In this document: piece after piece, positions 1 to 5,395 of the stretch
How the letters are laid out: each line of letters opens with the position of its first letter
Numbering within the stretch: the stretch's first letter is position 1
Assembly: GCA_031119195.1 (NCBI GenBank)
Contig: JAVHYG010000098.1
Span: 1-6,311 of the forward strand
Length of the DNA stretch: 6,311 nt
Source of the DNA: Rickettsiella sp.
Lineage (GTDB): Bacteria > Pseudomonadota > Gammaproteobacteria > Diplorickettsiales > Diplorickettsiaceae
Direction: 5' to 3'
Position numbers and translations under genes: made by a program
The notes under the pieces: generated by a model
Database searches by the model: none
Seen by the model: the letters and a program-made list of their open reading frames with translations, nothing else
What the model was told of the DNA's origin: nothing

Positions 1-1178
1 GGTAATAACATAACAAGGCTGAAATCATATAGAATAGAAATTCTATTTTGATTTACATTTATAAATTGGAGATACTTTTTATTAGTTAATCTCAGCATGG
101 CTTTTTTTGCATCTTTGGCTAACTTTGAGTTGGAAAAATTTTCACCCCATTTTTTTCGATATAAATGTCCTTCGAGTCCTTCCTTGAAAAATGGGTTTTG
201 GTCTCCTTTAAAACGTTTTTTTGTATTAAACGTAGTATTACCCTTTAAAAAAAATATTTCTAATCGGCTAGAATCTTCAAAAGGTTCATTAAAACAGGGA
301 AATTGGTTTGTTAATAAATAATAGAGCGTAACACCTAATGACCATATATCTGATTTTTCAATGTTTTTAATGGCTTTTTTGGTAAAGCACTCGTTTGCGA
401 AAATTTCAGGCGCGCTATAGCGAATGGAGCCAATTTGTTTGGCGGGTTTGCTTGTTAGATAAGCACATCCGAAATCTGCTAATACTAAATCCCCGGAAGC
501 GTTAATCAAAATGTTGTCAGGTTTGATATCGCCATGAACTATACCCTTATATTTATTATTTTTCATAAAAAATTTGTGGCTATGTAAATGTTGAAGTGCT
601 TCTAAAAGTTTAATAGTTTGTTTATATAACCACACTATCGCGATCCCTTTTTTATTGAAGTCATTGAGTGCATTAAATAGGTAAGTTGTTTGGTTTTTCA
701 GATTTCCTCCTCGCATGAGTGGAAAATGGAGGGTATTATCATAAAAATTTTTTTCATTAAACAAAGGTTGTAATATCGCTTTTTCTGCTGATTTTTTATT
801 AGAAGCGATAAGTTGATAAATTTTTATTTCTGATTCCACAGAGTTTGTTCCGATTTTTCTAACTAGTTCAAGCGCTGAGTTTCTACCTGGTGATATTAGT
901 TGTTCTTGATAGACTTCGGCATGTGCGCCCGGGGTGATGGGTTGTTTTATTTTTAATAAATAACGATTGCTGTATTCAATATTAATATTACCTTTTGGAT
1001 CAATAAATTTTTTGGATATGTTAGGTTTATTAAACGCTTGTTTTACTCTGCAGCTATCTAACTTACGGGTTGGAGTAGGAATCAATGCGTTATTTACTTC
1101 ATTGCTTATTTGTACTTTCTGAGGTGGGAATAAGTTTAAATGCAGCTTTTTTTTAGGGTGATTAGAGTTAGCAAACAT
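1..1178 (-). CDS. Eukaryotic-like Ser/Thr protein kinase, C-terminus cut by window edge
   Basis: At least 392 residues are open from ATG 1178-1176 to the window edge, with no stop. The protein-kinase landmarks occur in order: a degenerate glycine loop TPGAHAEVY (residues 82-90, with only G84), probable ATP lysine K108 (LVRKI), probable helix-C glutamate E117 (SEIKIYQLI), catalytic loop HGDIKPDN (215-222; base D217, K219, N222), DFG at 235-237, APE at 256-258, and SDIWSLGVTLYYLL (276-289). It should phosphorylate Ser/Thr on proteins; the substrate is unknown. HGD replaces HRD, so it is a non-RD kinase. About 75 N-terminal residues precede the fold and are basic and unrecognised; there is no signal peptide or membrane segment in the part seen. 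A lysine-rich insert (about 202-212) precedes the catalytic loop. The start is supported by AAGG about 6 nt upstream; the frame closes upstream at 1193-1191. The gene lies 58 bp downstream of the glycosyltransferase. A role as a secreted effector, as known for Legionella LegK kinases, is only inference. Confidence 0.88.
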   Translation of the reverse strand, partial: MFANSNHPKKKLHLNLFPPQKVQISNEVNNALIPTPTRKLDSCRVKQAFNKPNISKKFIDPKGNINIEYSNRYLLKIKQPITPGAHAEVYQEQLISPGRNSALELVRKIGTNSVESEIKIYQLIASNKKSAEKAILQPLFNEKNFYDNTLHFPLMRGGNLKNQTTYLFNALNDFNKKGIAIVWLYKQTIKLLEALQHLHSHKFFMKNNKYKGIVHGDIKPDNILINASGDLVLADFGCAYLTSKPAKQIGSIRYSAPEIFANECFTKKAIKNIEKSDIWSLGVTLYYLLTNQFPCFNEPFEDSSRLEIFFLKGNTTFNTKKRFKGDQNPFFKEGLEGHLYRKKWGENFSNSKLAKDAKKAMLRLTNKKYLQFINVNQNRISILYDFSLVMLL

Positions 1179-1195
1179 TGATAACCTTATTTAAC

Positions 1196-1201
1196 ATAAT
1201 A
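1196..1201 (-). promoter_or_regulatory. Possible -10 element for the kinase gene
   Basis: TATTAT on the minus strand ends 17 nt before the kinase ATG, which would give a leader of about 10 nt that still contains the AAGG ribosome site. No good -35 is visible (the best nearby is TTGTTC with a short 15-nt spacer). In such AT-rich DNA this may be chance, and the kinase may instead be read through from the glycosyltransferase gene. Confidence 0.2.
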
Positions 1202-1236
1202 CTTTTTTAATAGCTTGAACAACAGAAAGAGTACAT

Positions 1237-2310
1237 TTAGGGAATGCTCTTTTTGTTTTCTAGTATGGTCGGTCTGTTAAAAATAAAAAAACGTTGTACT
1301 GTAAAAGATAGGATAAATAAAGCAATTTCTGCAATGACCTTGCTACTGTAGACATTGACACCAAAACTATAAATAAATTTAATCATACTGTAGGCTATTA
1401 GTCCTAAAAAGCTAGCCAAGCTTGCGTATTTAATTGCTGCGGGAAGTAGTTTGTTTCGGCTTTTAAATGCCAAATGATGGTTTAGTTTAAAATTAAAGGT
1501 GGTTGATAAAATACGTCCTATTAGAACGGCTAGAAATATGTTTTTTTTTAGCCAATATATGAATGAAAAAAATGTAAAATCAATTGCTGCTGAAATAAGA
1601 GATATTGCAGCAAAGCGTATAAAAACAAAATATATCTTAATGGAATCAATCAATGGGTTAAAGTGAGAAGAGGTATTATTATCAAGATATACAGTACTAA
1701 TAGGTATTTGTTGAATAGGTACTTGATGTTGCTCTGCAGTTAGCAGCATTTCTAATTCAAAATCGTATCCTGATGTTTTGGAGCTAAGCAGCGTATCTTT
1801 TATTAGTTGGCGAGGTATGGCGCGTAAGCCTGTTTGTGTGTCTTGTAATGGAATTCTAGTAAAGAGGCGTAATACTATTTTAGTTAATTTGTTGCCAATT
1901 CGACTGCGCCAGGGCGCATAACCCTTAGTAAATTGTCGTACTCCTAAATAAAGATCGATGGGATTCCTCATAAAAACCTCAGAAATGTGAATAATATCAT
2001 TGGGAAGGTGTTGCCCATCTGCGTCAGCGGTAACGATCCCAAGTGCAGTAAGTGAATTTGATGTTAACCAATGCTTAAATCCTGTTTTGAGTGCTTGACC
2101 TTTTCCTCGGTTTTGTGTGTGTTTTAATAACTCAATATCAAAAGCACAAATTTTTGCAAATATAGTGGATTTATCAGCGTCAGAACCATCATCGACTACA
2201 ATAATACGTTGATTTGGCTGAAGTTTTCGTAGATTGCTTATAAGTTCTACTAGCTTTTCATTGGGCTGATAAGCTGGAATAAGTAGGGTAGGATAATAGT
2301 CCGTTAGCAT
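1237..2310 (-). CDS. GT2 glycosyltransferase fused to GtrA-like membrane domain
   Basis: 357 residues. Residues 5-220 form a GT-A fold family 2 glycosyltransferase of the dolichyl-phosphate mannose/glucose synthase type: LLIPAYQP (9-16), nucleotide-binding VVDDGS (38-43), NRGKGQALKTG (67-77), metal-binding DADGQH (96-101, DxD-like), QTGLRAIP (159-166) and GYDFELEML (181-189). Residues 228-345 carry about four hydrophobic segments (about 228-254, 256-276, 291-316, 324-345) with the GtrA pattern, including FNFKLNHHLAFKS (272-284) and FTVQRFFIF (336-344). The family transfers a sugar from a nucleotide donor to polyprenyl phosphate on the inner membrane face; GtrA domains are thought to help the lipid-linked sugar cross the membrane. 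The likely role is surface glycan or lipid A/O-antigen decoration, but donor and final acceptor cannot be told from sequence. There is no clear Shine-Dalgarno; a TATAAT lies just upstream (see 2319-2324). The stop is 58 bp before the kinase ATG, so the two may be co-transcribed. Confidence 0.9.
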   Translation of the reverse strand: MLTDYYPTLLIPAYQPNEKLVELISNLRKLQPNQRIIVVDDGSDADKSTIFAKICAFDIELLKHTQNRGKGQALKTGFKHWLTSNSLTALGIVTADADGQHLPNDIIHISEVFMRNPIDLYLGVRQFTKGYAPWRSRIGNKLTKIVLRLFTRIPLQDTQTGLRAIPRQLIKDTLLSSKTSGYDFELEMLLTAEQHQVPIQQIPISTVYLDNNTSSHFNPLIDSIKIYFVFIRFAAISLISAAIDFTFFSFIYWLKKNIFLAVLIGRILSTTFNFKLNHHLAFKSRNKLLPAAIKYASLASFLGLIAYSMIKFIYSFGVNVYSSKVIAEIALFILSFTVQRFFIFNRPTILENKKSIP

Positions 2311-2318
2311 AGATTTAG

Positions 2319-2324
2319 ATTATA
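2319..2324 (-). promoter_or_regulatory. Candidate -10 (TATAAT) abutting the glycosyltransferase start
   Basis: A perfect TATAAT on the minus strand ends 8 nt before the ATG at 2310. If used, transcription would begin at or within a couple of bases of the start codon, giving a leaderless or nearly leaderless mRNA; this agrees with the missing Shine-Dalgarno. No convincing -35 is found at 16-18 nt spacing, where the repeat cluster begins. Confidence 0.35.
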
Positions 2325-2332
2325 TACCTATT

Positions 2333-2491
2333 GTATTTGAAGTTGCGAGTTTGCAGTCTCAAATACTAACTTTTCGCGATGGGTTTTCAAGTGCAGAATC
2401 GCTATGCATTCCCTTAAATGCCGGATCGCAAGGTTTGATTGTGCCCGTCATCTGATTAGCTTATACCGATCGTACTTGAAAATGCGAATTT
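2333..2491. repeat. REP-like palindromic motif cluster
   Basis: Four related copies of a motif near GTAYTTGAA-n-n-TGCGA occur in the spacer between tsaE and the glycosyltransferase gene. Copy A is at 2333-2351 (plus). Copy A' is at about 2348-2366 (minus); with A it forms a hairpin with a perfect 8-bp stem GTATTTGA/TCAAATAC plus an inner TGC/GCA. Copy B is at about 2371-2394 (minus), with a 4-nt insertion. Copy C is at 2472-2490 (plus). Copies B and C share TTTTCAAGT and ACTTGAAAA as perfect 9-bp inverted arms, extended by TTCGC/GCGAA. A smaller hairpin GCATT/AATGC lies between (2406-2421). The layout is like REP/BIME elements at the 3' end of genes, where such hairpins can protect mRNA or bind proteins. 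No transposase or open frame is present. Function here is unknown. Confidence 0.5.
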
Positions 2492-2552
2492 TTTAAAAAT
2501 TGAAGCTAAGGGGGGCTTTATTTAAAAAAGTTCCAAGCTGCCTGCGATTCTA

Positions 2553-3017
2553 CTATAAATTTTCTATCTTCAACAAGAGATCACGGCCGGCAGTGGTTCG
2601 TGATTTAAGTTCAGCTTGCCGATTAAACGCATTGAGCGTGAAAGTACATTGAATATCTGGCGTAGGTAAAAAAGGGAATGCATGCTCAGGCCATTCTATT
2701 AACCAAATTGCTGTTTGATCAAATTCATCATATAAACCTATTTCTAGTATTTCTTTGGGGGTGTGTAAACGATAAAGATCTAAATGAAAAATATGATATT
2801 TTGGTAATTGATAATTTTCAAAAAGAGTATAGGTAGGACTTTTTACTAAGCCACTATAACCCAGTGCTTTTAGAAAAAAACGTGTAAAAGTTGTTTTTCC
2901 TACCCCAAGTTCTCCAATTAGAAAAATAACAAGCCGTTCATTTTCAGAACAATGCTTTGCAATTTTCTTAGCAAGTTGTTTTGTTTCTATTTCACTATTA
3001 AGAAAATAGCTTGACAT
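2553..3017 (-). CDS. tsaE: tRNA threonylcarbamoyladenosine biosynthesis ATPase TsaE
   Basis: 154 residues, the usual size for the family. TsaE is the small ATPase that, with TsaB and TsaD, makes the universal t6A37 modification of ANN-decoding tRNAs in the cytoplasm from threonylcarbamoyl-AMP supplied by TsaC/TsuA. Visible signatures are Walker A GELGVGKTT (35-43, K41), SPTYTLFENY (60-69, switch-like), HLDLYRL (78-84, D80 as the Walker B acidic residue) and LIEWPE (106-111, E108). All key residues are intact. The gene starts 39 bp after the ettA stop on the same strand and is probably expressed from the ettA promoter. The spacer contains a perfect 14-bp AT palindrome (3041-3054) and only a weak AGAG about 15 nt before the ATG. 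In many gammaproteobacteria tsaE is followed by amiB and mutL; here it is followed by the repeat cluster and a glycosyltransferase gene. Confidence 0.96.
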   Translation of the reverse strand: MSSYFLNSEIETKQLAKKIAKHCSENERLVIFLIGELGVGKTTFTRFFLKALGYSGLVKSPTYTLFENYQLPKYHIFHLDLYRLHTPKEILEIGLYDEFDQTAIWLIEWPEHAFPFLPTPDIQCTFTLNAFNRQAELKSRTTAGRDLLLKIENL

Positions 3018-3056
3018 AGTTTAACGATTACTCTTTGAAGTTTTTAATTAAAAAGT

Positions 3057-4736
3057 TTAATGCTTTAATTTTTTGTATTTCGTTCGTTTTTCAGTTTCTT
3101 TGCCTTCAATGCCAAGACGTTTTAAGCGATCGTCTTCATAATCAGTATAATTCCCCGCAAAATAATTTACGGTACCACTGTCTTCAAAGGCAAGGATATG
3201 TGTAGCAATTCTATCTAAGAACCAACGATCGTGAGAAATAACTAGGACACAACCAGGAAAGCTCAACAGCGCTTCTTCCAGAGCGCGTAAGGTTTCTATA
3301 TCCAGATCATTCGTTGGCTCATCAAGAAGTAAGACATTTCCACCAGAGCGTAATAATTTAGCAAGATGTACCCTGTTTCTTTCACCACCGGATAGATTTT
3401 TAACTAATTTTTGTTGTTCTGTTCCTTTGAAATTAAAGCGCCCAACATACGCGCGCGATGGCATCTGGAACTGATTGATTGACATAATATCCTGGCTATC
3501 AGAAATTTCCTGCCAGACTGTATGTTCTGGATTTAGTGTATCACGGCTTTGATCGATATAAGCTAATTTAATTGTTTCTCCTAAACGTATTTGTCCGTTA
3601 TCGGGTTTTTCTTGTTGCATGATAAGCTTAAATAAAGTGGATTTACCAGCGCCATTCGGTCCAATAATTCCAATAATAGCAGCTTTTGGAACAATAAAGC
3701 TCAAATCGTTGATTAATAAGCGACCATTAAAACCTTTAGAAAGCTTCTCGATTTCTAAAACTAAATCGCCTAAACGTGTTCCTGGTGGAATATAAAGTGA
3801 TTGAGTTTCAGCGCGCTTTTGAAATTCTTGGGAGCTCAATTCTTCATAACGTGCCAAACGCGCCTTACTTTTAGCTTGACGTCCTTTGACATTGCTACGT
3901 ACCCATTCTAATTCTGCTTTTAAAGCTTTTTCATGGGAAGCTTGCTGTTTTTCTTCTTGTGCTAAGCGTTTTTGTTTTTGTTCTAACCAAGACGAATAAT
4001 TGCCTTGATAGGGTATCCCTTGGCCACGATCAAGTTCTAGAATCCATCCTGCTACATTGTCGAGAAAATAACGATCATGGGTGACTGCTACAACGGTTCC
4101 GGGATAATCATGCAGATAACGCTCTAACCACGCAACACTTTCTGCATCTAAATGATTGGTGGGTTCATCTAATAACAACATGTCTGGATTGGATAATAAA
4201 ACACGGCATAAGGCAACGCGTCGTCGTTCTCCGCCAGAAAGTTGTGTAACGTCTGCATCCCAGGGGGGCAGACGTAATGCATCGGCAGCAATTGATAGTT
4301 TACGTTCTAATTCCCAACCATTTTGTGTTTCTATTTGTGTCTGTAATTCTCCTTGTTCTTCAAACAATTTATTCAATTCGGTTTCACTCAATGGGTCGGC
4401 GAATTTCATGCTGATTGCATTGAAACGATCTAAAAGTTTTTTAATATCGAGAATAGCTTCTTCAACATTGCCGCGGACATCTTTAGTTGGATCGAGTTGG
4501 GGCTCTTGCGGCAAGTATCCAATTTTAATCCCTGGCAGCGATCGTGCTTCACCCACAAAATCATGATCCACCCCAGCCATAATACGTAATAATGAAGATT
4601 TTCCTGCGCCATTAAGACCGAGCACACCAATTTTTGCGCCTGGAAAAAAGGATAGCCAGATGTCTTTGAGAATTTCACGTTTAGGCGGGACAACTTTACC
4701 TACCGCTTGCATTGTATAAATATATTGTTGGGACAT
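3057..4736 (-). CDS. ettA: Energy-dependent translational throttle protein EttA (ABC-F)
   Basis: 559 residues, against 555 in Escherichia coli. EttA is a soluble ABC-F ATPase that binds the ribosomal E site and gates entry into the elongation cycle according to ATP/ADP level. The first ABC domain has Walker A GLNGAGKS (40-47), LSGGE (166-170) and LLLDEP with catalytic E191. An arm insertion at about 95-140 is present, as in EttA proper. The charged P-site tRNA interaction motif links the domains at about 245-320. The second domain has Walker A GPNGAGKST (359-367), LSGGE (449-453) and LLLDEPTND with E473. The start is secure because MSQQYIYTMQAVGKVVPPKR aligns end to end with the family's N-terminus. 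The first P-loop has Ser-Ser where Ser-Thr is usual, a mild change. No strong Shine-Dalgarno precedes the ATG. A TATAAA on the minus strand lies near 4752-4757, with no good -35. It heads a likely ettA-tsaE unit. Confidence 0.97.
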   Translation of the reverse strand: MSQQYIYTMQAVGKVVPPKREILKDIWLSFFPGAKIGVLGLNGAGKSSLLRIMAGVDHDFVGEARSLPGIKIGYLPQEPQLDPTKDVRGNVEEAILDIKKLLDRFNAISMKFADPLSETELNKLFEEQGELQTQIETQNGWELERKLSIAADALRLPPWDADVTQLSGGERRRVALCRVLLSNPDMLLLDEPTNHLDAESVAWLERYLHDYPGTVVAVTHDRYFLDNVAGWILELDRGQGIPYQGNYSSWLEQKQKRLAQEEKQQASHEKALKAELEWVRSNVKGRQAKSKARLARYEELSSQEFQKRAETQSLYIPPGTRLGDLVLEIEKLSKGFNGRLLINDLSFIVPKAAIIGIIGPNGAGKSTLFKLIMQQEKPDNGQIRLGETIKLAYIDQSRDTLNPEHTVWQEISDSQDIMSINQFQMPSRAYVGRFNFKGTEQQKLVKNLSGGERNRVHLAKLLRSGGNVLLLDEPTNDLDIETLRALEEALLSFPGCVLVISHDRWFLDRIATHILAFEDSGTVNYFAGNYTDYEDDRLKRLGIEGKETEKRTKYKKLKH

Positions 4737-4791
4737 GCGTTACAGTTTGAATTTATAAAAATTGGAATACTACCAATAATCTAAGTGGCTA

Positions 4792-4882
4792 GCTAGTTTT
4801 TCATACGAATTAGTTCTATAATTTTTGATTTATTTAGAACTTTTATATCGTTAAAAAGTATTAATAAAATAACAAAACTAGC
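4792..4882. repeat. Nested inverted repeat
   Basis: Perfect 9-bp outer arms GCTAGTTTT (4792-4800) and AAAACTAGC (4874-4882) enclose a 4-bp pair ACGA/TCGT (4805-4808, 4848-4851) and an inner perfect 7-bp pair AGTTCTA/TAGAACT (4812-4818, 4835-4841). All pairs nest correctly around one centre, so the segment could fold as one long interrupted hairpin. The loops are AT-rich and large, so stability is modest. It lies just upstream of ettA and upstream of the plus-strand promoter. Confidence 0.35.
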
Positions 4883-4935
4883 GTATTCTTAAGTATTGGA
4901 AAATCGCAAACAGCTGTTAGGGGTCATAGTTATAG

Positions 4936-4967
4936 TTGACAGATAATTTTTAAAAAAACGATATTAT
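4936..4967 (+). promoter_or_regulatory. Sigma70-type promoter, plus strand
   Basis: A perfect -35 hexamer TTGACA (4936-4941) is followed after 18 nt by GATATT (4960-4965), or after 20 nt by the better hexamer TATTAT (4962-4967). The spacer is A/T-tract rich. Transcription would start near 4973 and run through the small frame at 5029 towards glyA, more than 400 nt away. A perfect 10-bp palindrome AACAGCTGTT sits at 4909-4918, 17 nt upstream of the -35, in a position where an activator or repressor could bind. Confidence 0.5.
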
Positions 4968-5028
4968 GAATTTAAACCAAAAATAATTTTATAAAAAATA
5001 GTTGTAAAAAAATACAGAGATAAAAAAT

Positions 5029-5109
5029 ATGTCTAAATTTAACTGTACTTACGTGAAAAGCTGTCTTTTGTTGCCAATTTTTCTGCGGTACTCATTTACA
5101 CTTGAGTAA
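5029..5109 (+). CDS. Possible 26-residue peptide, unrecognised
   Basis: The frame starts at ATG 5029-5031 and ends with TAA at 5107-5109. The product begins MSKFNCTYVKSC, has a hydrophobic stretch LLLPIFL in its middle and ends in SFTLE. A weak ribosome site AGAGA (5016-5020) lies 8 nt before the ATG, and a good promoter lies about 60 nt further upstream. These are the only supports: it matches no family I know, and a frame this short can arise by chance. It overlaps, on the opposite strand, the longer open frame at 5049-5159. It might be a leader peptide, a small membrane peptide, or merely the passage of a transcript through a repeat. Confidence 0.22.
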   Translation: MSKFNCTYVKSCLLLPIFLRYSFTLE

Positions 5110-5159
5110 ACTGTGTTCCTCGAAAAGTCGGCGCCGCGTGCTACAGTCAAAATTAAATT
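5049..5159 (-). other. GC-rich, repeat-like patch with minus-strand open frame
   Basis: The stretch around 5081-5147 is conspicuously richer in G and C than its surroundings (it contains TCGGCGCCGCG). On the minus strand 36 codons are open between TAA at 5162-5160 and TAA at 5051-5049, without an ATG. The frame reads TVARGADFSRNTVYSS, then NEYRRKIGNKRQLF near its end, which looks more protein-like than random AT-rich DNA. In a second minus frame, ATG 5098-5096 opens an 18-residue frame. A perfect 6-bp inverted repeat TACTCA/TGAGTA (5089-5094, 5103-5108) and a small hairpin AAAAG/CTTTT (5056-5069) are inside. It could be a copy of a dispersed intergenic repeat, a gene remnant, or a structured small RNA; the data do not decide. 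Confidence 0.35.
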
Positions 5160-5173
5160 TTACATGGTAATGC

Positions 5174-5187
5174 TGCAAATGTTTGCA
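5174..5187. promoter_or_regulatory. PurR/LacI-family operator-like palindrome upstream of glyA
   Basis: TGCAAATGTTTGCA is a 6+2+6 inverted repeat. Its core GCAAATGTTTGC differs by one base from the core of the Escherichia coli PurR consensus (GCAAACGTTTGC), and glyA is a known PurR target in enterics. It lies about 210 bp upstream of the glyA start codon. Whether this organism has a PurR-type repressor cannot be seen from the window. Confidence 0.35.
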
Positions 5188-5305
5188 AAAAAATTGTCTA
5201 GATATTTTAAAAGTTCCCCAAAATTTACTTATACCCAACTAATTTCAGGTTTTGCTTAGAAATTAAAAAGCCAGTAATATACCCAATTGAATAAAAATCG
5301 CCAAT

Positions 5306-5333
5306 TTGCATGTTTACTACAATGGCTTATAGG
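5306..5333 (+). promoter_or_regulatory. Weak candidate promoter for glyA
   Basis: TTGCAT (5306-5311) and TATAGG (5328-5333) are separated by 16 nt and precede glyA by about 60 nt. Each hexamer is only a partial match to the sigma70 consensus. The stronger plus-strand promoter at 4936 could also serve glyA with a long leader. Confidence 0.22.
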
Positions 5334-5375
5334 GTGGTTTTTTTATTTTTGTAATAATAAATTTTTGTTTCTTAA

Positions 5376-5382
5376 AGTGAGG
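5376..5382 (+). promoter_or_regulatory. glyA ribosome binding site
   Basis: AGTGAGG, with GAGG at 5379-5382, is the only purine-rich site near the start. Its 13-nt spacing favours ATG 5396 over the in-frame ATG 5408. An out-of-frame ATG at 5383 directly abuts the site and opens only a 14-codon frame. Confidence 0.5.
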
Positions 5383-5395
5383 ATGAATAAGTACT

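Larger units (their letters stand above)
4737..5395. other. Divergent intergenic region between ettA and glyA
   Basis: This 659-bp stretch has no conserved gene. From left to right it holds the ettA leader, a nested inverted repeat (4792-4882), a 10-bp palindrome (4909-4918), a plus-strand promoter (4936-4965), a possible 26-residue frame (5029-5109), a GC-rich patch open on the minus strand (5049-5159), a LacI/PurR-type operator-like palindrome (5174-5187), a 9-bp direct repeat TATACCCAA (5230-5238 and 5278-5286) and the glyA leader. No tRNA, glycine riboswitch or clear terminator was recognised in it. Confidence 0.7.

Noticed and set aside
97..321. Plus-strand frame of 74 codons
   Set aside because: It lies antisense within the kinase gene, whose motifs are unmistakable on the minus strand; the product is low-complexity and resembles no family.
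2489..2521. Possible terminator after tsaE (AAGC/GCTT arms around a C-rich loop, with T-rich runs)
   Set aside because: The stem is only about 4 bp and the neighbouring AATTTTTT/AAAAATT pairing is pure A/T; it is too weak to call in AT-rich DNA.
4156..4566. Plus-strand frame of 136 codons
   Set aside because: It is the antisense shadow of the first ABC domain of ettA; the Ser/Asn-rich product has no domain character.
4430..4693. Minus-strand frame of 87 codons
   Set aside because: It is a shifted frame inside ettA, over the Walker A region, with no features of its own.
4893..4910. Possible fifth copy of the REP-like motif (GTATTGGAAAATCGCAA)
   Set aside because: Only about 12 of 18 positions agree and the central TGCGA is not kept, which is within chance for this composition.
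5190..5395. Glycine riboswitch or other aptamer in front of glyA
   Set aside because: The leader is AT-rich and none of the conserved G-rich cores or paired elements of the glycine riboswitch were seen.
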